DNA of 64,000 bases from Hyphomonadaceae bacterium TMED5 (GTDB lineage Bacteria > Pseudomonadota > Alphaproteobacteria > Caulobacterales > Hyphomonadaceae), in assembly GCA_002173095.1 (NCBI GenBank), contig NHBK01000016.1, positions 23,786 to 87,785 on the forward strand. The letters run 5' to 3'. A program made the position numbers and the translations under genes. How positions within the stretch are numbered: position 1 is the stretch's first letter; every line of letters starts with the position of its first letter. Of the stretch, positions 18,521 to 28,132 are shown in pieces. Below the pieces are notes generated by a model. The model did not search any database and had not been told where the DNA came from. It saw only the letters and a program-made list of their open reading frames with translations.

Positions 18521-19000
18521 GTGAAACAGCTAGCGCAATGCCACCTGAATGATATGTCAGGCGACCTTTATCACAATCGTGTGCTCGAATTATCGGCAGA
18601 AATCCCCAATATCGGGCATTTGGATTCGCCAGACGGCAAATCCCATAAAGTCAGCCGTGTATGCGGGTCTGAGATCTGGGTTGAATTAAACCTTTCCGAC
18701 AACCTGGAAACCATCACAGATGTGGCCGTCACGTCTAAAGCCTGCGCTCTGGGCGCGGCGACACTCAGCGTTTTTTCCGAGCATGCCGTCGGTGCACATG
18801 TGGATGAAGTTTACGAAGCCCGCGACACGATGAAAGCCATGCTGAAAGAAAATGGCCCGCCACCAACGGGCCGGTTCTGGGAGTTGCGTCACCTCGAAGG
18901 TGTACGCGAATATCCGCAGCGCCATATGTCGACCATGCTTGCACTCGAAGCCGCCGTCGCAGCTATTGAAGATGCGCGGGCGAACCGAGAAGCGGCGTGA
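18521..19000 (+). CDS. NifU-like iron-sulfur scaffold-type protein
   Basis: IscU/NifU N-terminal fold: first Cys in RVCGSEIWVEL (about residue 48) and second in SKACALGAAT (about 75). The third scaffold Cys is missing; the place is occupied by PQRHMSTML. This two-Cys form is, as I recall, usual for an alphaproteobacterial subfamily, so it may not be a standard cluster scaffold. The frame opens with GTG 18521, but ATG 18554 (MSGDLYHNR) matches the usual start of the family better. yidD follows 31 bases later, a common alphaproteobacterial pairing. Confidence 0.85.
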   Translation: MKQLAQCHLNDMSGDLYHNRVLELSAEIPNIGHLDSPDGKSHKVSRVCGSEIWVELNLSDNLETITDVAVTSKACALGAATLSVFSEHAVGAHVDEVYEARDTMKAMLKENGPPPTGRFWELRHLEGVREYPQRHMSTMLALEAAVAAIEDARANREAA

Positions 19001-19031
19001 CGTCGCTCACGTGATATGATAACACCCGGCG

Positions 19032-19325
19032 ATGGCTCACAAATACGACCATATTGCCCCGGCGCCGCGCGCGCTTCTGATTGGCTATAAAGCAACGCTC
19101 TCTGCTGCGCTGTTTGCCTTTGGCGTAAGGTGTCGTCACGAGCCAACCTGTTCTGAATATGCTGCGGAAGCCTGGACGAAGCATGGCTTCCTTCAGGGTG
19201 CGCGCCTTGGTGCAGGCCGCCTTCTGCGCTGCCGCCCGGGCGGCACACATGGCTATGATCCGGTGCCTGATGAGCTGCCGCCATTTGGCACGCCGCCAAC
19301 CCAAACCACCACCACGCGAACTTAA
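19032..19325 (+). CDS. yidD: Membrane protein insertion efficiency factor YidD
   Basis: A small protein of 97 aa with the family pattern: an amphipathic N-terminus, then [18 protein letters not shown] and [14 protein letters not shown]. YidD assists insertion of membrane proteins by YidC. The C-terminal tail is a short Pro/Thr stretch. It lies just after the NifU-like gene and before thrS; a GC-rich hairpin (about 19351-19377, GGGGCG/CGCCCC plus GCAC/GTGC) without a T-run separates it from thrS. Confidence 0.93.
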   Translation: MAHKYDHIAPAPRALLIGYKATLSAALFAFGVRCRHEPTCSEYAAEAWTKHGFLQGARLGAGRLLRCRPGGTHGYDPVPDELPPFGTPPTQTTTTRT

Positions 19326-19464
19326 AGCGCGTCCCGGTGCCTTTGATGTTGCACGCCGGGGCGCGGTCGCCCCGTGCACATGCGCATGAATTAGCGCGGA
19401 TTTAGGGGTGGTATTGCAGCGAAGTTCAGCTAAACAGCCAACAACAGACTATGAGAGCACAGAC

Positions 19465-21405
19465 ATGCTTGAAGTGACGCTGCCGGATGGCGCGAAAAAA
19501 GAATTCGAAGATGGTGCATCCGCAAAGGATGTCGCTGAGTCCATTTCCAAGTCTCTTGCGAAAAAGGCCCTCGCCGCGAAAGTGAACGGCGAATTGTGGG
19601 ATCTGGATCGCCCGCTGGAAGGTGACAGCGAAGTTGCCATCGTAACAGACAGAGACCCGGAAGCGCTTGAACTGATCCGCCATGATGCGGCTCACGTTCT
19701 GGCACAAGCCGTTCAGGAACTCTTCCCCGGCACTCAGGTCACCATCGGCCCGACGATTGAAGACGGCTTCTATTACGACTTTGCGCGCGACGAACCTTTC
19801 TCCACGGACGACTTTGAAAAGATCGAAGCCAAAATGGCAGAGATCGTTGATCGCAACCTGCCGATTGAACGTCAGGTCTGGAAAAAAGAAGATGCCATCG
19901 CGCACTTCAAAGACATTGGCGAGAAATACAAAGCGCAGATCATTGACGACATCATCCCACCGGGTGAGCCGATCACGCTTTATGCGCATGCGGACCAATG
20001 GTCAGACCTTTGCCGTGGCCCGCACCTGCCATCCACCGGCAAGCTGCCTAAAGCCTTCAAACTGATGAAGCTGGCCGGCGCTTACTGGCGCGGCGATTCC
20101 AACAATGAAATGCTTCAACGCATGTACGGCACAGCATGGGCCAATGAGAAAGATCTCAAAGCCCATCTTCACCGTCTCGAAGAAGCTGAAAAGCGCGACC
20201 ACCGTAAACTCGGCCGCGAGCTGGACCTTTTCCACATTCAGGAAGAAGGCAAGGGCATGGTGTTCTGGCACAAAAAGGGCCTCTCGCTCTGGCATGCTGT
20301 TGAGAACTATGTCCGCCGACGTCTGGACGCAGCTGACTATGAAGAAGTCCGCACGCCACAGGTTCTGGATCGCAAATTCTGGGAACAGTCCGGCCACTGG
20401 GACAAATACCGCGAGAATATGTTCATCGCCGAAACGGCTGAGGACGAGACACTGTCTCTGAAGCCGATGAACTGCCCAGGCCACGTTCAGATCTTCAAAC
20501 AGGGCCAGAAGTCTTATCGCGATCTGCCGCTGCGTATGGCTGAGTTCGGTGCATGTCACCGTTATGAGCCATCAGGCGCTCTGCACGGCCTGATGCGCGT
20601 TCGTGCCTTCACCCAGGATGACGCGCACATTTTCTGTCGCGAAGACCAGATTGAAGACGAAACAGCGAAATTCATTACGCTTGCGAAATCGATCCACGCT
20701 GATTTCGGCCTTGAGACTCACCACATCAATCTGGCGACACGCCCTGAAGTGCGTGCCGGGTCTGATGAGTTCTGGGATAAAGCCGAACGTCAGATGATGA
20801 ATGCCGCGAAAAAGGCAGGCGTTGAGCCGGTTATCGCGGAAGGCGACGGCGCATTCTACGCACCAAAGCTCGACTTCATCGTGAAAGACGCAATTGGCCG
20901 GGAATGGACATGTGGCACGATCCAGCTCGACTATGTTCTGCCAGATCGTCTGAATGCGGAATATGTTGGCGAGGACGGCAATAAACACCGCCCTGTCATG
21001 CTTCACCGCGCCATCCTTGGCTCTTTGGAACGCTTCATCGGCATTCTGATTGAGAACTGCGCGGGCGCCTTCCCTATGTGGCTGGCTCCAACGCAAATCG
21101 TCGTCGCAACGATTTCGGATGAATCCAACGATTATGCTCTGGAAGTCGCTGAACTGTTCGAAAAAGCAGGCCTTCGTGTGGAAACTGACCTGCGCAATGA
21201 GAAGATCAATTACAAAATCCGCGAACATTCTGTGCAGAAAATCCCTTACATCGTTGTAGTGGGACGCAAAGAGGCGGAAGAACGTAAAGTGGCGCTTCGT
21301 CAGTTCGGAACCAAGAATCAAGAAATTCTGACGGTTGATGAAGCTTTGATCAGATTGCCTAAGGAAGCCCTTCCTCCTGATCTTCGGGAAGAAACTTCGG
21401 CCTGA
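19465..21405 (+). CDS. thrS: Threonine--tRNA ligase
   Basis: Class II aminoacyl-tRNA synthetase, 646 aa. In order: TGS domain (about 1-60), editing domain with [11 protein letters not shown] (about 72-82), catalytic core with the zinc ligands in PMNCPGH, DDAHIFC and [11 protein letters not shown], motif 2 around [10 protein letters not shown], and a C-terminal anticodon-binding domain. ATG 19465 gives the normal N-terminus MLEVTLPDG; the frame extends 19 codons further upstream without support. No T-box is expected in this group and none is seen. Confidence 0.98.
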   Translation: MLEVTLPDGAKKEFEDGASAKDVAESISKSLAKKALAAKVNGELWDLDRPLEGDSEVAIVTDRDPEALELIRHDAAHVLAQAVQELFPGTQVTIGPTIEDGFYYDFARDEPFSTDDFEKIEAKMAEIVDRNLPIERQVWKKEDAIAHFKDIGEKYKAQIIDDIIPPGEPITLYAHADQWSDLCRGPHLPSTGKLPKAFKLMKLAGAYWRGDSNNEMLQRMYGTAWANEKDLKAHLHRLEEAEKRDHRKLGRELDLFHIQEEGKGMVFWHKKGLSLWHAVENYVRRRLDAADYEEVRTPQVLDRKFWEQSGHWDKYRENMFIAETAEDETLSLKPMNCPGHVQIFKQGQKSYRDLPLRMAEFGACHRYEPSGALHGLMRVRAFTQDDAHIFCREDQIEDETAKFITLAKSIHADFGLETHHINLATRPEVRAGSDEFWDKAERQMMNAAKKAGVEPVIAEGDGAFYAPKLDFIVKDAIGREWTCGTIQLDYVLPDRLNAEYVGEDGNKHRPVMLHRAILGSLERFIGILIENCAGAFPMWLAPTQIVVATISDESNDYALEVAELFEKAGLRVETDLRNEKINYKIREHSVQKIPYIVVVGRKEAEERKVALRQFGTKNQEILTVDEALIRLPKEALPPDLREETSA

Positions 21406-21472
21406 TCCGTTTAGTTGATTGGTCTGAGGCGGCCAGACCCTTAAAGCTGTAAAAGGCTTGGGAGTTTGTTGA

Positions 21473-22723
21473 GTGATCTTAGCAGCGTGGTTCTGGTTCA
21501 TAGCGTGGTCGCTATGGTGGCTGATTGCTCATTTGGGGGCGCAAGGTACGACGCCCGTAATGGCGCTAATCGGCCTGCTCGCCCTACCCTTTCTTTTCTG
21601 GAAGCGTCCGCGCCCTTCTGCGGACGTTCTCGCCTTCGCGGCATTCATGGCCTGGTGCATACTGACAACCTTCTGGTCTGAAGGTGCTGACCCCGGGCTT
21701 GTCACCATTGATCCTGAAAACAGCAATTTCGCGATTGAAGCACCGGGGCTTCGCCTCGCGCTGACAAGCTTGCTCTGCGGTTATGCGTATTGGGCGCTTC
21801 ATCATCTTAAAGGTAAGGATTATGGCCGCGGGCTTATCGCAATGCGCGCGGGCCTTATCATTCAGGCTGTATTGATGGCAGGCTGGGTCTTTTTCTGGTC
21901 TGATCTGATGAATGCGGTGCGCAATATTGGCGATGAGCCAGGCTCTGCGCTTCAGAACATGATCCGCATCATCAACATCACCGTACTGATGATCCCATTG
22001 CTTGCGGTTAGCATGCCCTTTGCCAAACTACCTCTGCAGATTGCCATTGGCGTCGTCGCAGCGATCGGCCTTTTCATTCTGACCGAGCGCCCGGGCATTG
22101 AGGCCATGGCCGCAGTCCTGGCCATGGCGGCCGCTGGAGCCATGATCGTTGGGGCAACAATTTTCGGTCGCTATATTTACCGCATTCTCGGCATTCTGAC
22201 CGCGATTGGCGTTATGGCCATGCCGGGCTTTGCTTATATCGCCACTCGTCTCGTTTCGACCGAGACCACTTCTCTCGGCGTCAGTGCCCGGATTGAGAGC
22301 TGGCGTTATGTCCTGCACAAAATCACGGAACGCCCAATCCTTGGCTGGGGCGTAGAAGCTTCCAAAGGCTGGGATGAATCGCGCATCATCACCTTTCCGA
22401 ACGGCCAATTGCATGATCTGCGTTTTGTACCGGGCCACCCGCATAACGGTGCATTGCAGATCTGGGCAGAAACGGGCCTGATCGGTGCGGTGCTGATTTC
22501 CGCTTTTGCCATATTCCTTGGCGAACGCCTTACCCGCACTTGCTCCCCCTCCCGCACAGTGATTGCCGTCGGCGCAGCCTGCTGGGGTGGAACACTCGTT
22601 TATGCCGCAGTTTCCTACAGCGTGTGGAATGATGCATTCTGGGCGGCGATTCTCTTCATATCTTCAGGCGTTCTTATTCTCTCTCGCATGCACGCACGTA
22701 AACTGGAGGCACAGTCCTGGTGA
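21473..22723 (+). CDS. O-antigen ligase-like polytopic membrane protein
   Basis: A 416-aa inner-membrane protein with about 11 hydrophobic helices and a periplasmic loop containing the Wzy_C/O-antigen-ligase pattern RPILGWGVEASKGWDE and later GHPHNGALQIWAETGLIG (the conserved His in the H-N-x-x-L-Q context). Such proteins join or polymerise glycans onto lipid carriers. Start GTG 21473. Its stop overlaps the next gene, a glycosyltransferase, so both serve one surface-glycan pathway. Confidence 0.82.
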   Translation: MILAAWFWFIAWSLWWLIAHLGAQGTTPVMALIGLLALPFLFWKRPRPSADVLAFAAFMAWCILTTFWSEGADPGLVTIDPENSNFAIEAPGLRLALTSLLCGYAYWALHHLKGKDYGRGLIAMRAGLIIQAVLMAGWVFFWSDLMNAVRNIGDEPGSALQNMIRIINITVLMIPLLAVSMPFAKLPLQIAIGVVAAIGLFILTERPGIEAMAAVLAMAAAGAMIVGATIFGRYIYRILGILTAIGVMAMPGFAYIATRLVSTETTSLGVSARIESWRYVLHKITERPILGWGVEASKGWDESRIITFPNGQLHDLRFVPGHPHNGALQIWAETGLIGAVLISAFAIFLGERLTRTCSPSRTVIAVGAACWGGTLVYAAVSYSVWNDAFWAAILFISSGVLILSRMHARKLEAQSW

Positions 22724-23688
22724 CCTCCGCGCAGTCTTTTAAAGTTTCCGCTCTTGTTGTGACCTTCCATTCCGGCCCCGCGCTGAAGGAATGCATAAAT
22801 GCCCTGTGCGTAGAGCAAGCCGTTTCTGAAATTATTGTCGTCAACAATGGCAATTCCGAAGCCGATGTGAACTGGCTTAAAGCCTTCAACCCACCCGGCC
22901 ATTGCGCCTATAAACTGGTCGATGGGCACGGAAACATTGGATTTGCCGCGGGCGTGAACCTTGCCGCTGCGAATGCGACAGGGGACCGGTTTCTGGTCAT
23001 CAATCCGGACGCCGTCCTGCGCGTGCATTCCATCACCCGTCTAGAAGAGGCTCGCACCTCGGGTCCGTCCCCATGCCTTGTGGGCGGCAAACTTATTTAT
23101 CCATCAGGAAACGAACAGCGCGGTGCCCGGCGGGAGCTGCTTACACCATGGCGCGCCATCGTCACCTTCTCGGGCCTGTTCGTGCTCGGAAACTCCATTC
23201 CCGCTTTCCGGAACATGCACCGCGAGCGCGACCCGGAACCGGAAAACGCCATTCCAATGCCGGTCGTGTCGGGCGCCCTCTGCTATATTTCGAAAGAAGA
23301 CTATGAGGCCGTACAAGGCTTTGATGAAGGCTATTTCCTGCACGTTGAGGACATCGATTTCTGCCGCCGCATTGGCGAGGCTGGCGGTCAGGTTATCTAC
23401 ACGCCAAAAGCCTGCGCTTTGCATTATGGCTCCACCTCACAAGTGTCGGCGACATTCGTAGAGCTGAACAAAGCCCGTGGCCTCGCGCGCTATTTCCATA
23501 AAAACGCGAAGACACCTCTGGGACGCTTGAGTGCGCGTGCGAGCTTTTATGCATTTGCCCCGCTTCTGGTGAGCCGCTCTTTCCTCATCCGCCGGCTGAT
23601 GATGGCCCGGCAGGCCCTTATCGATATGACCCGCCCTAAGACGGAAACGCCCCCGCCTTCAAGAGTGCGGACGGAACAGGATGCTTAA
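22720..23688 (+). CDS. Family 2 glycosyltransferase
   Basis: A GT-A fold transferase of 322 aa, close to rhamnosyltransferase-type GT2: SALVVTFHSGPALKECI (about 8-24), VVNNGN, GNIGFAAGVNLA and VINPDAVL giving the D-x-D-like site; FLHVEDIDFCRRIGEAG (about 205-221) is the acceptor-side motif. GTG 22720 overlaps the upstream TGA (GTGA), indicating translational coupling. Its 3' end overlaps the converging HMG-CoA lyase gene by 53 bases. Confidence 0.88.
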   Translation: MTSAQSFKVSALVVTFHSGPALKECINALCVEQAVSEIIVVNNGNSEADVNWLKAFNPPGHCAYKLVDGHGNIGFAAGVNLAAANATGDRFLVINPDAVLRVHSITRLEEARTSGPSPCLVGGKLIYPSGNEQRGARRELLTPWRAIVTFSGLFVLGNSIPAFRNMHRERDPEPENAIPMPVVSGALCYISKEDYEAVQGFDEGYFLHVEDIDFCRRIGEAGGQVIYTPKACALHYGSTSQVSATFVELNKARGLARYFHKNAKTPLGRLSARASFYAFAPLLVSRSFLIRRLMMARQALIDMTRPKTETPPPSRVRTEQDA

Positions 23689-24532
23689 GCACGCGCTCTA
23701 ACCAGCATGCAGTTTCAATGAGCTTTGAGAGATCAAGCCCGGTCTCAAAACCTGCGCGTTCGAGCATATAGACCACATCTTCAGTTGCGATATTGCCCGT
23801 GGCCTTCGGCGCAAACGGGCACCCGCCAATGCCACCGCAGCTGGCATCAATAACATCGACTTCCGCGCGGATGGCGGCTGCAACATTTGCCAGCCCGGTA
23901 TTGCGCGTATCGTGAAAATGCGCCCGAAGATAAACATCTGGCGCATAGAGGCGAACTTCATCCACCAGCGCCTCAACAGACCAAGGATCTGCGACACCTA
24001 TCGTGTCGGCGATTGCCACTTCCGCGACGCCTGCGCGCTGTGCCCGTGCCGCCAGACCGCCCACAACACCTTTAGCGATGAGCCCATCATATGGGTCCCC
24101 AAAGGCGACTGCGATGCTCGCGGATAAGGGAAGCCCCGCCTGATGGACGAGTGGCGCGCACTGTGCCAGCTCATCAGCGCTGTCTTGTGGGCTCATGCCC
24201 TGATTGCGTTGCCCAAAGGCTTCACCCGCAACCATCACAAAATTGATCTCATCAGCCCCGGCATCAATCGCGCGGCGAACGCCTTTTTCATTCAGGGCGA
24301 GCCCGATATGGCGAACACCCTCCCGGCGCGCAATCCCAGCGAACACTTCGGCACTTTCAGCCATTTTGGGCACAGCTTTTGGTGAAACAAAGCTGCCGCT
24401 TTCCATGCGTTTCACGCCGCAATCCTGCAGACGCTCGATGAATTCCAGTTTCTGAGAAACCGAAAGGTCAGCAGGGTCATTCTGCAGTCCATCGCGTGGA
24501 CCGACCTCGACAATATCAACACGTTTGGTCAT
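23636..24532 (-). CDS. mvaB: Hydroxymethylglutaryl-CoA lyase
   Basis: Cleaves HMG-CoA to acetoacetate and acetyl-CoA, the last step of leucine breakdown. A 298-aa TIM barrel with VEVGPRDGLQN at the N-terminus (metal/substrate Asp and Arg), HFHDTRNTG, and the signature GGIGGCPFAPKATGN holding the active-site Cys near residue 236. No other leucine-degradation gene is next to it. It follows the ArnT-like gene on the same strand with only 9 bases between them, so co-transcription is likely though function is unrelated. Confidence 0.95.
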   Translation of the reverse strand: MTKRVDIVEVGPRDGLQNDPADLSVSQKLEFIERLQDCGVKRMESGSFVSPKAVPKMAESAEVFAGIARREGVRHIGLALNEKGVRRAIDAGADEINFVMVAGEAFGQRNQGMSPQDSADELAQCAPLVHQAGLPLSASIAVAFGDPYDGLIAKGVVGGLAARAQRAGVAEVAIADTIGVADPWSVEALVDEVRLYAPDVYLRAHFHDTRNTGLANVAAAIRAEVDVIDASCGGIGGCPFAPKATGNIATEDVVYMLERAGFETGLDLSKLIETACWLERVLKHPVPSALLKAGAFPS

Positions 24533-24541
24533 ATCAGAGTA

Positions 24542-26494
24542 TCAGCCCTCACAAGGCCCCGGCCCTACCAGAACGCTGACAAAATGCACCGGATCACCGT
24601 TGGAATAGTTCAACGCATAGACCGGCCCGGATTCAGTGACGCAACGGTTCTGTTCTGCGGCCTGTGCACGGACAGCCTCCAGAGCGGGCGGCCCCAGCTC
24701 CTGACTTTCCAGATTGATCACATAGGCCATGTATGGCGCTTCATCTGCGGACGGCAGCTCTGAGGAGGATTCAGGGGTAATGCGTACGTCTGTGCCTGTC
24801 GTGAAGACAAAGCTTGGCTCCGCATAGCCAATGGCATGGATCTGGGAAGCCTCGATAAGTTCGCACTCATCTTCGCCGGGCAGAACGCAAATATCTTTCA
24901 GCGTTTCGCGCGCGGCCCATGTGGCCTGCAGCCAGGTCTGTTCCGGCAGGAAGGTGATGCGGATATGCCAGCCAATCGCAAAGCTCGAAATGACTGCGAA
25001 CAACACCGCCATCTGATAGCGGCGAAGCACGCTGTAAAACAGCGTCAGAAGAAGTCCTGCAAAGATGATGATCAGCGGCCAGGAAGTGACGGTATAAACC
25101 GACCAGGCCTCCATCACCGTCTCACCGGACACAGAGCGAAAATCCCCGGCCGCTTCCCGCATGAAGAGCTGCTCCCCGAGAGGAGACGCGATAATCGCCA
25201 TAAGGCCACCGCCCAGCAGGAAGATCGCAAGCGAAGCATAACGACTAACCGGGAGCCGAACGCCTTCCATCAGCTTCCAGACGGCATAACCGCACAACAG
25301 CGCCAAGGGCGGATAGGCTGGCAGCACATAATGGCTGAGCTTGGTTGGAAGGAATTCAAAGAGCACCCAGGTCGGCACGGCCCATGCCACGAGGAACAAA
25401 ACGCCCTCATGCATGTCGAGCTTATGTCGGATCGCTTTCACGCTCTGCACAATGGCCGGAATGAGGAAAAGCGTCGCCGGGAAGAAGTGCGTCAGCAGAT
25501 AGAGGATGTGATAGCCCGGAGGCCCACCATGACCTTCCGATGCGCCCACAACCTTATCTTTCAGGTCTTTACCAAGTGCGCCTTCAAGGAATTGGCCGTC
25601 CGTCGCCAACTGAATGGCAATCAGCCACGGAATAATCATCGCAACGAAAAGCACAGGCCCCGGCCACCAGAATAGCGTTCTAAACCATTCTTCTTTTCGC
25701 TGATCCAGCACGCAGCGCAGAACCGCAATTCCAAGCATGAGTACGGCCACCGTCTTGAAGAGAAGACCTGCAACAAAATTCGCCGGACCAAGATTCACAT
25801 AGGTGTCGAGGAAGAGAACGACGAGCCCGCCACACAGAATGAGCGGCCATTTCCAGCCCCGTTCAGAGAGGAAATAAAACGCCAGAGCCAGAAAGGCGAC
25901 CATAGGCGTCACCGGCCCTTTAATGAGGAAACCAAATCCCATCGCAAACCAGAAGAGAATAGCCGTCGCCTTAGGCCGCGAATTCCCAGTGTCTTTTATC
26001 AGATGGATAAGTGCAGCAACGCCCAGCGTCGTAATCGCCACCAATACGCCATCCGTCTTGGAAATATGCGCTTCACTGGTGAGCAATATTCCCACCGAGA
26101 AGAGCGCCGAACCGAGAAAGGCCGCTCGCCGCCCGATGAGCGGGATGCCCGCCCAGAAAAGCGCACAACTTGCCAGCGCTGCGCCAATCCAGGACGGAAT
26201 GCGATAGCTCCACATCTCTTGCGCATCGGCTGACGAAAACATGGCTGTGGTTGCCGTTTGCAGCCAGTGAATACCCGCTGGTTTTTTATTCCGCTGCCCG
26301 TCCTGATAACGGATGGTGATAAAATCCCCGGTTTCCAGCATCTGTTTTGATGCCTGCGCAAAACGCGACTCATCGCGATCCAGTGCCGGAATGTTGAATA
26401 CGCCCGGCGCAGCAGCAATCAGGGTGATACAAAAAAGGAGAATATAGCCACGCAGGCCGCGGCTCAGCTCATCAAGAACAGAAAATCGGTTCAC
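24542..26494 (-). CDS. ArnT/PMT-type glycosyltransferase, integral membrane
   Basis: A 650-aa GT-C enzyme with about 12-13 helices. The N-terminal periplasmic loop has the conserved acidic pair DRDESRFAQASKQMLE (about 38-53) and KKPAGIHWLQ, as in ArnT (lipid A aminoarabinose transferase) and other PMT_2 proteins. It moves a sugar from a polyprenyl carrier to a lipid or protein. A GT2 of the Dpm1/ArnC kind is transcribed divergently, which matches a donor-synthesis plus transfer pair. Confidence 0.9.
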   Translation of the reverse strand: MNRFSVLDELSRGLRGYILLFCITLIAAAPGVFNIPALDRDESRFAQASKQMLETGDFITIRYQDGQRNKKPAGIHWLQTATTAMFSSADAQEMWSYRIPSWIGAALASCALFWAGIPLIGRRAAFLGSALFSVGILLTSEAHISKTDGVLVAITTLGVAALIHLIKDTGNSRPKATAILFWFAMGFGFLIKGPVTPMVAFLALAFYFLSERGWKWPLILCGGLVVLFLDTYVNLGPANFVAGLLFKTVAVLMLGIAVLRCVLDQRKEEWFRTLFWWPGPVLFVAMIIPWLIAIQLATDGQFLEGALGKDLKDKVVGASEGHGGPPGYHILYLLTHFFPATLFLIPAIVQSVKAIRHKLDMHEGVLFLVAWAVPTWVLFEFLPTKLSHYVLPAYPPLALLCGYAVWKLMEGVRLPVSRYASLAIFLLGGGLMAIIASPLGEQLFMREAAGDFRSVSGETVMEAWSVYTVTSWPLIIIFAGLLLTLFYSVLRRYQMAVLFAVISSFAIGWHIRITFLPEQTWLQATWAARETLKDICVLPGEDECELIEASQIHAIGYAEPSFVFTTGTDVRITPESSSELPSADEAPYMAYVINLESQELGPPALEAVRAQAAEQNRCVTESGPVYALNYSNGDPVHFVSVLVGPGPCEG

Positions 26495-26610
26495 AATACG
26501 GGTCCCGTCTTTGGTGAAACCTGATTTAACGTCTTTTGATATGCTTGTCTCCTCTCGCTTCTTTGAAAACGAAGCGCTATGAGGACTGCGTTAGAACTGA
26601 GGAGCTGCCT

Positions 26611-27342
26611 GTGTCAGAGGCCGTAGAACTGAGCATCGTCGTGCCGGTCCACAATGAAGAAGGAAATGCCGGAAATCTTGCGCGCGAAATCGCTGCCGCA
26701 CTGGAAGGCCGCGCCTTTGAAATGGTTTTCGTTGATGACGCTTCTACAGATGCCACGCTGGATGAGCTCGTCGCCGCGCGCAGCGAACTGCCACAATTGC
26801 GCATTCTCAGCCATCGCAAGAATTCAGGCCAAAGCCGCGCCATCCGCTCAGGCATGCGCGCTGCTCGCGCACCCATTGTCGGCACGCTGGACGGTGACGG
26901 CCAGAATGACCCGGCAGATCTGCCTGCACTCTATCGCGCACTAACCCGCCCAGATGCGCCTGAAAAGCTGGCCATGGTGATGGGACGACGCGCCAGCCGT
27001 AAGGATACAGCCTGGAAGCGTTTCGGGTCTCGCTTTGCGAACAATATCCGCCAGAAGCTTCTGAAGGATGGATGCGATGACTCCGGATGCGGCATCAAAG
27101 TGCTCAAGCGCAGCGTTTTCCTGGAACTTCCATATTTCGACCATATGCACAGATACATGCCCGCGCTGATCCATGCCGAGGGCTATTCAGCCGAATACAT
27201 GGACGTCAATCATCGCGGACGTATTCACGGCGTGTCGAAATATACTAATTTCGGGCGTCTTGGCGCCGCCGTATCTGACTTAAGAGGCGTCACCTGGCTG
27301 ATGAAACGCAGGCGTTTGCCTGACGGTGTGGACGAAGTGTGA
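26611..27342 (+). CDS. Family 2 glycosyltransferase, polyprenyl-phosphate type
   Basis: A soluble Dpm1/ArnC-like GT2: ELSIVVPVHNEEGN, VDDASTDAT and the catalytic DGDGQNDP near residue 95. It probably charges undecaprenyl phosphate with a sugar for the divergent ArnT-like enzyme. I chose GTG 26611 because AGGAG stands 10 bases upstream; the frame is open to 26536. It ends in a 7-bp hairpin (27335-27353, AAGTGTG/CACACTT) before the next gene, perhaps a weak attenuator. Confidence 0.88.
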   Translation: MSEAVELSIVVPVHNEEGNAGNLAREIAAALEGRAFEMVFVDDASTDATLDELVAARSELPQLRILSHRKNSGQSRAIRSGMRAARAPIVGTLDGDGQNDPADLPALYRALTRPDAPEKLAMVMGRRASRKDTAWKRFGSRFANNIRQKLLKDGCDDSGCGIKVLKRSVFLELPYFDHMHRYMPALIHAEGYSAEYMDVNHRGRIHGVSKYTNFGRLGAAVSDLRGVTWLMKRRRLPDGVDEV

Positions 27343-27379
27343 TAAACACACTTAACGAAACCTTTCAGGAGCGCTAGAC

Positions 27380-27940
27380 ATGGCTGGTATGTGGGGACCG
27401 GCAATTGCCGCCGCCCGAATGGAAGAGAAACGAAATGCCGCCGGTGGGGGCAGCAATCGTAATCAGAGGGGACAACGTCCGATGATGACTTTATTCAGTA
27501 TTTTTCCGCTGCTGACCGTTCCCGTGGTCATCTATAATTTGATGGCTTTTGTGTTTGCGGGCAGCGCAACTGCAGCAGCCGGCGCCGAAGCGGCTCCGCC
27601 TATCCTGTCCAATCTGGAAGCTCCAATGCTGAGCATTCCCATGGTGTCCGGTTCAACCTGGACCATGACAGGTGGCGATCTGCTGATCCTGATCAGTCTG
27701 GTTTTCCTGTTTGCTGAAATCCTGAAATCTACATCAACAGGTACGGCAACCATCATGAATCATGCGGTCTCCATGATCCTGTTCATTGTCTGCCTCGTTG
27801 AATTCCTGTTGTTTGAGAACTTCGCGACATCCATCTTCTTCATCCTGACCATGACGACATTGCTGGATGTTCTGGCAGGCGTGGTTGTGACCATCGTATC
27901 TGCGCGGCGAGACTTTGCCGTAGGCGAAGGGTTCTCCTGA
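27380..27940 (+). CDS. Polytopic membrane protein of unknown function, 186 aa
   Basis: The first 33 residues are hydrophilic (Gly/Asn/Arg rich), followed by four helices (about 38-58, 102-118, 128-146, 150-172). No motif I recognise. ATG 27380 follows TTTCAGGAGCG. It is 37 bases after the GT2 and ends at a terminator, so it is probably the last gene of that transcript. Such proteins often accompany glycan or envelope genes; here that is only context. Confidence 0.7.
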   Translation: MAGMWGPAIAAARMEEKRNAAGGGSNRNQRGQRPMMTLFSIFPLLTVPVVIYNLMAFVFAGSATAAAGAEAAPPILSNLEAPMLSIPMVSGSTWTMTGGDLLILISLVFLFAEILKSTSTGTATIMNHAVSMILFIVCLVEFLLFENFATSIFFILTMTTLLDVLAGVVVTIVSARRDFAVGEGFS

Positions 27941-27966
27941 TACAGTCTGGACACTCCAGATAAACG

Positions 27967-27993
27967 AAAGGCGCCTTACCGGGCGCCTTTTTT
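27967..27993. terminator. Rho-independent terminator
   Basis: Stem AGGCGCC-ttaccg-GGCGCCT (about 27968-27988) followed by a run of T on the plus strand, ending the unit of the 27380 gene. It lies between converging genes; on the minus strand the downstream sequence is also T-rich (TTTCGTTTA). Confidence 0.88.
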
Positions 27994-27994
27994 G

Positions 27995-28132
27995 TTAGCT
28001 GAAGAACAAGATGACCGCTGCAAAGACCAATAGGTCAAAAGCGAACCAGGCATATCCTTTCCCCGTAAGGATAGCCGGTTCAGCAGGCTGATCGATGCGT
28101 TCCGTCAAAAGAAGTGGTTCCTGAACCTGCAT
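27995..28132 (-). CDS. Small single-helix membrane protein, 45 aa
   Basis: Found by translating the minus strand: MQVQEPLLLTERIDQP... ending in a hydrophobic helix, AWFAFDLLVFAAVILFFS (residues 28-45). ATG 28132 overlaps the TGA of the upstream 115-aa gene as TGATG, a strong coupling signal. It then ends beside a terminator. A hydrophilic N-terminus of about 27 residues faces the cytoplasm or periplasm. No family known to me. Such short proteins are usually missed by annotation. Confidence 0.65.
   Translation of the reverse strand: MQVQEPLLLTERIDQPAEPAILTGKGYAWFAFDLLVFAAVILFFS

Noticed and set aside
21421..21439. Terminator after thrS (GGTCTG/CAGACC)
   Set aside because: Only six pairs and no T-run; not convincing.
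20572..21501. 309-codon minus-strand frame opposite thrS
   Set aside because: Shadow of the highly conserved thrS reading frame; no start signal.
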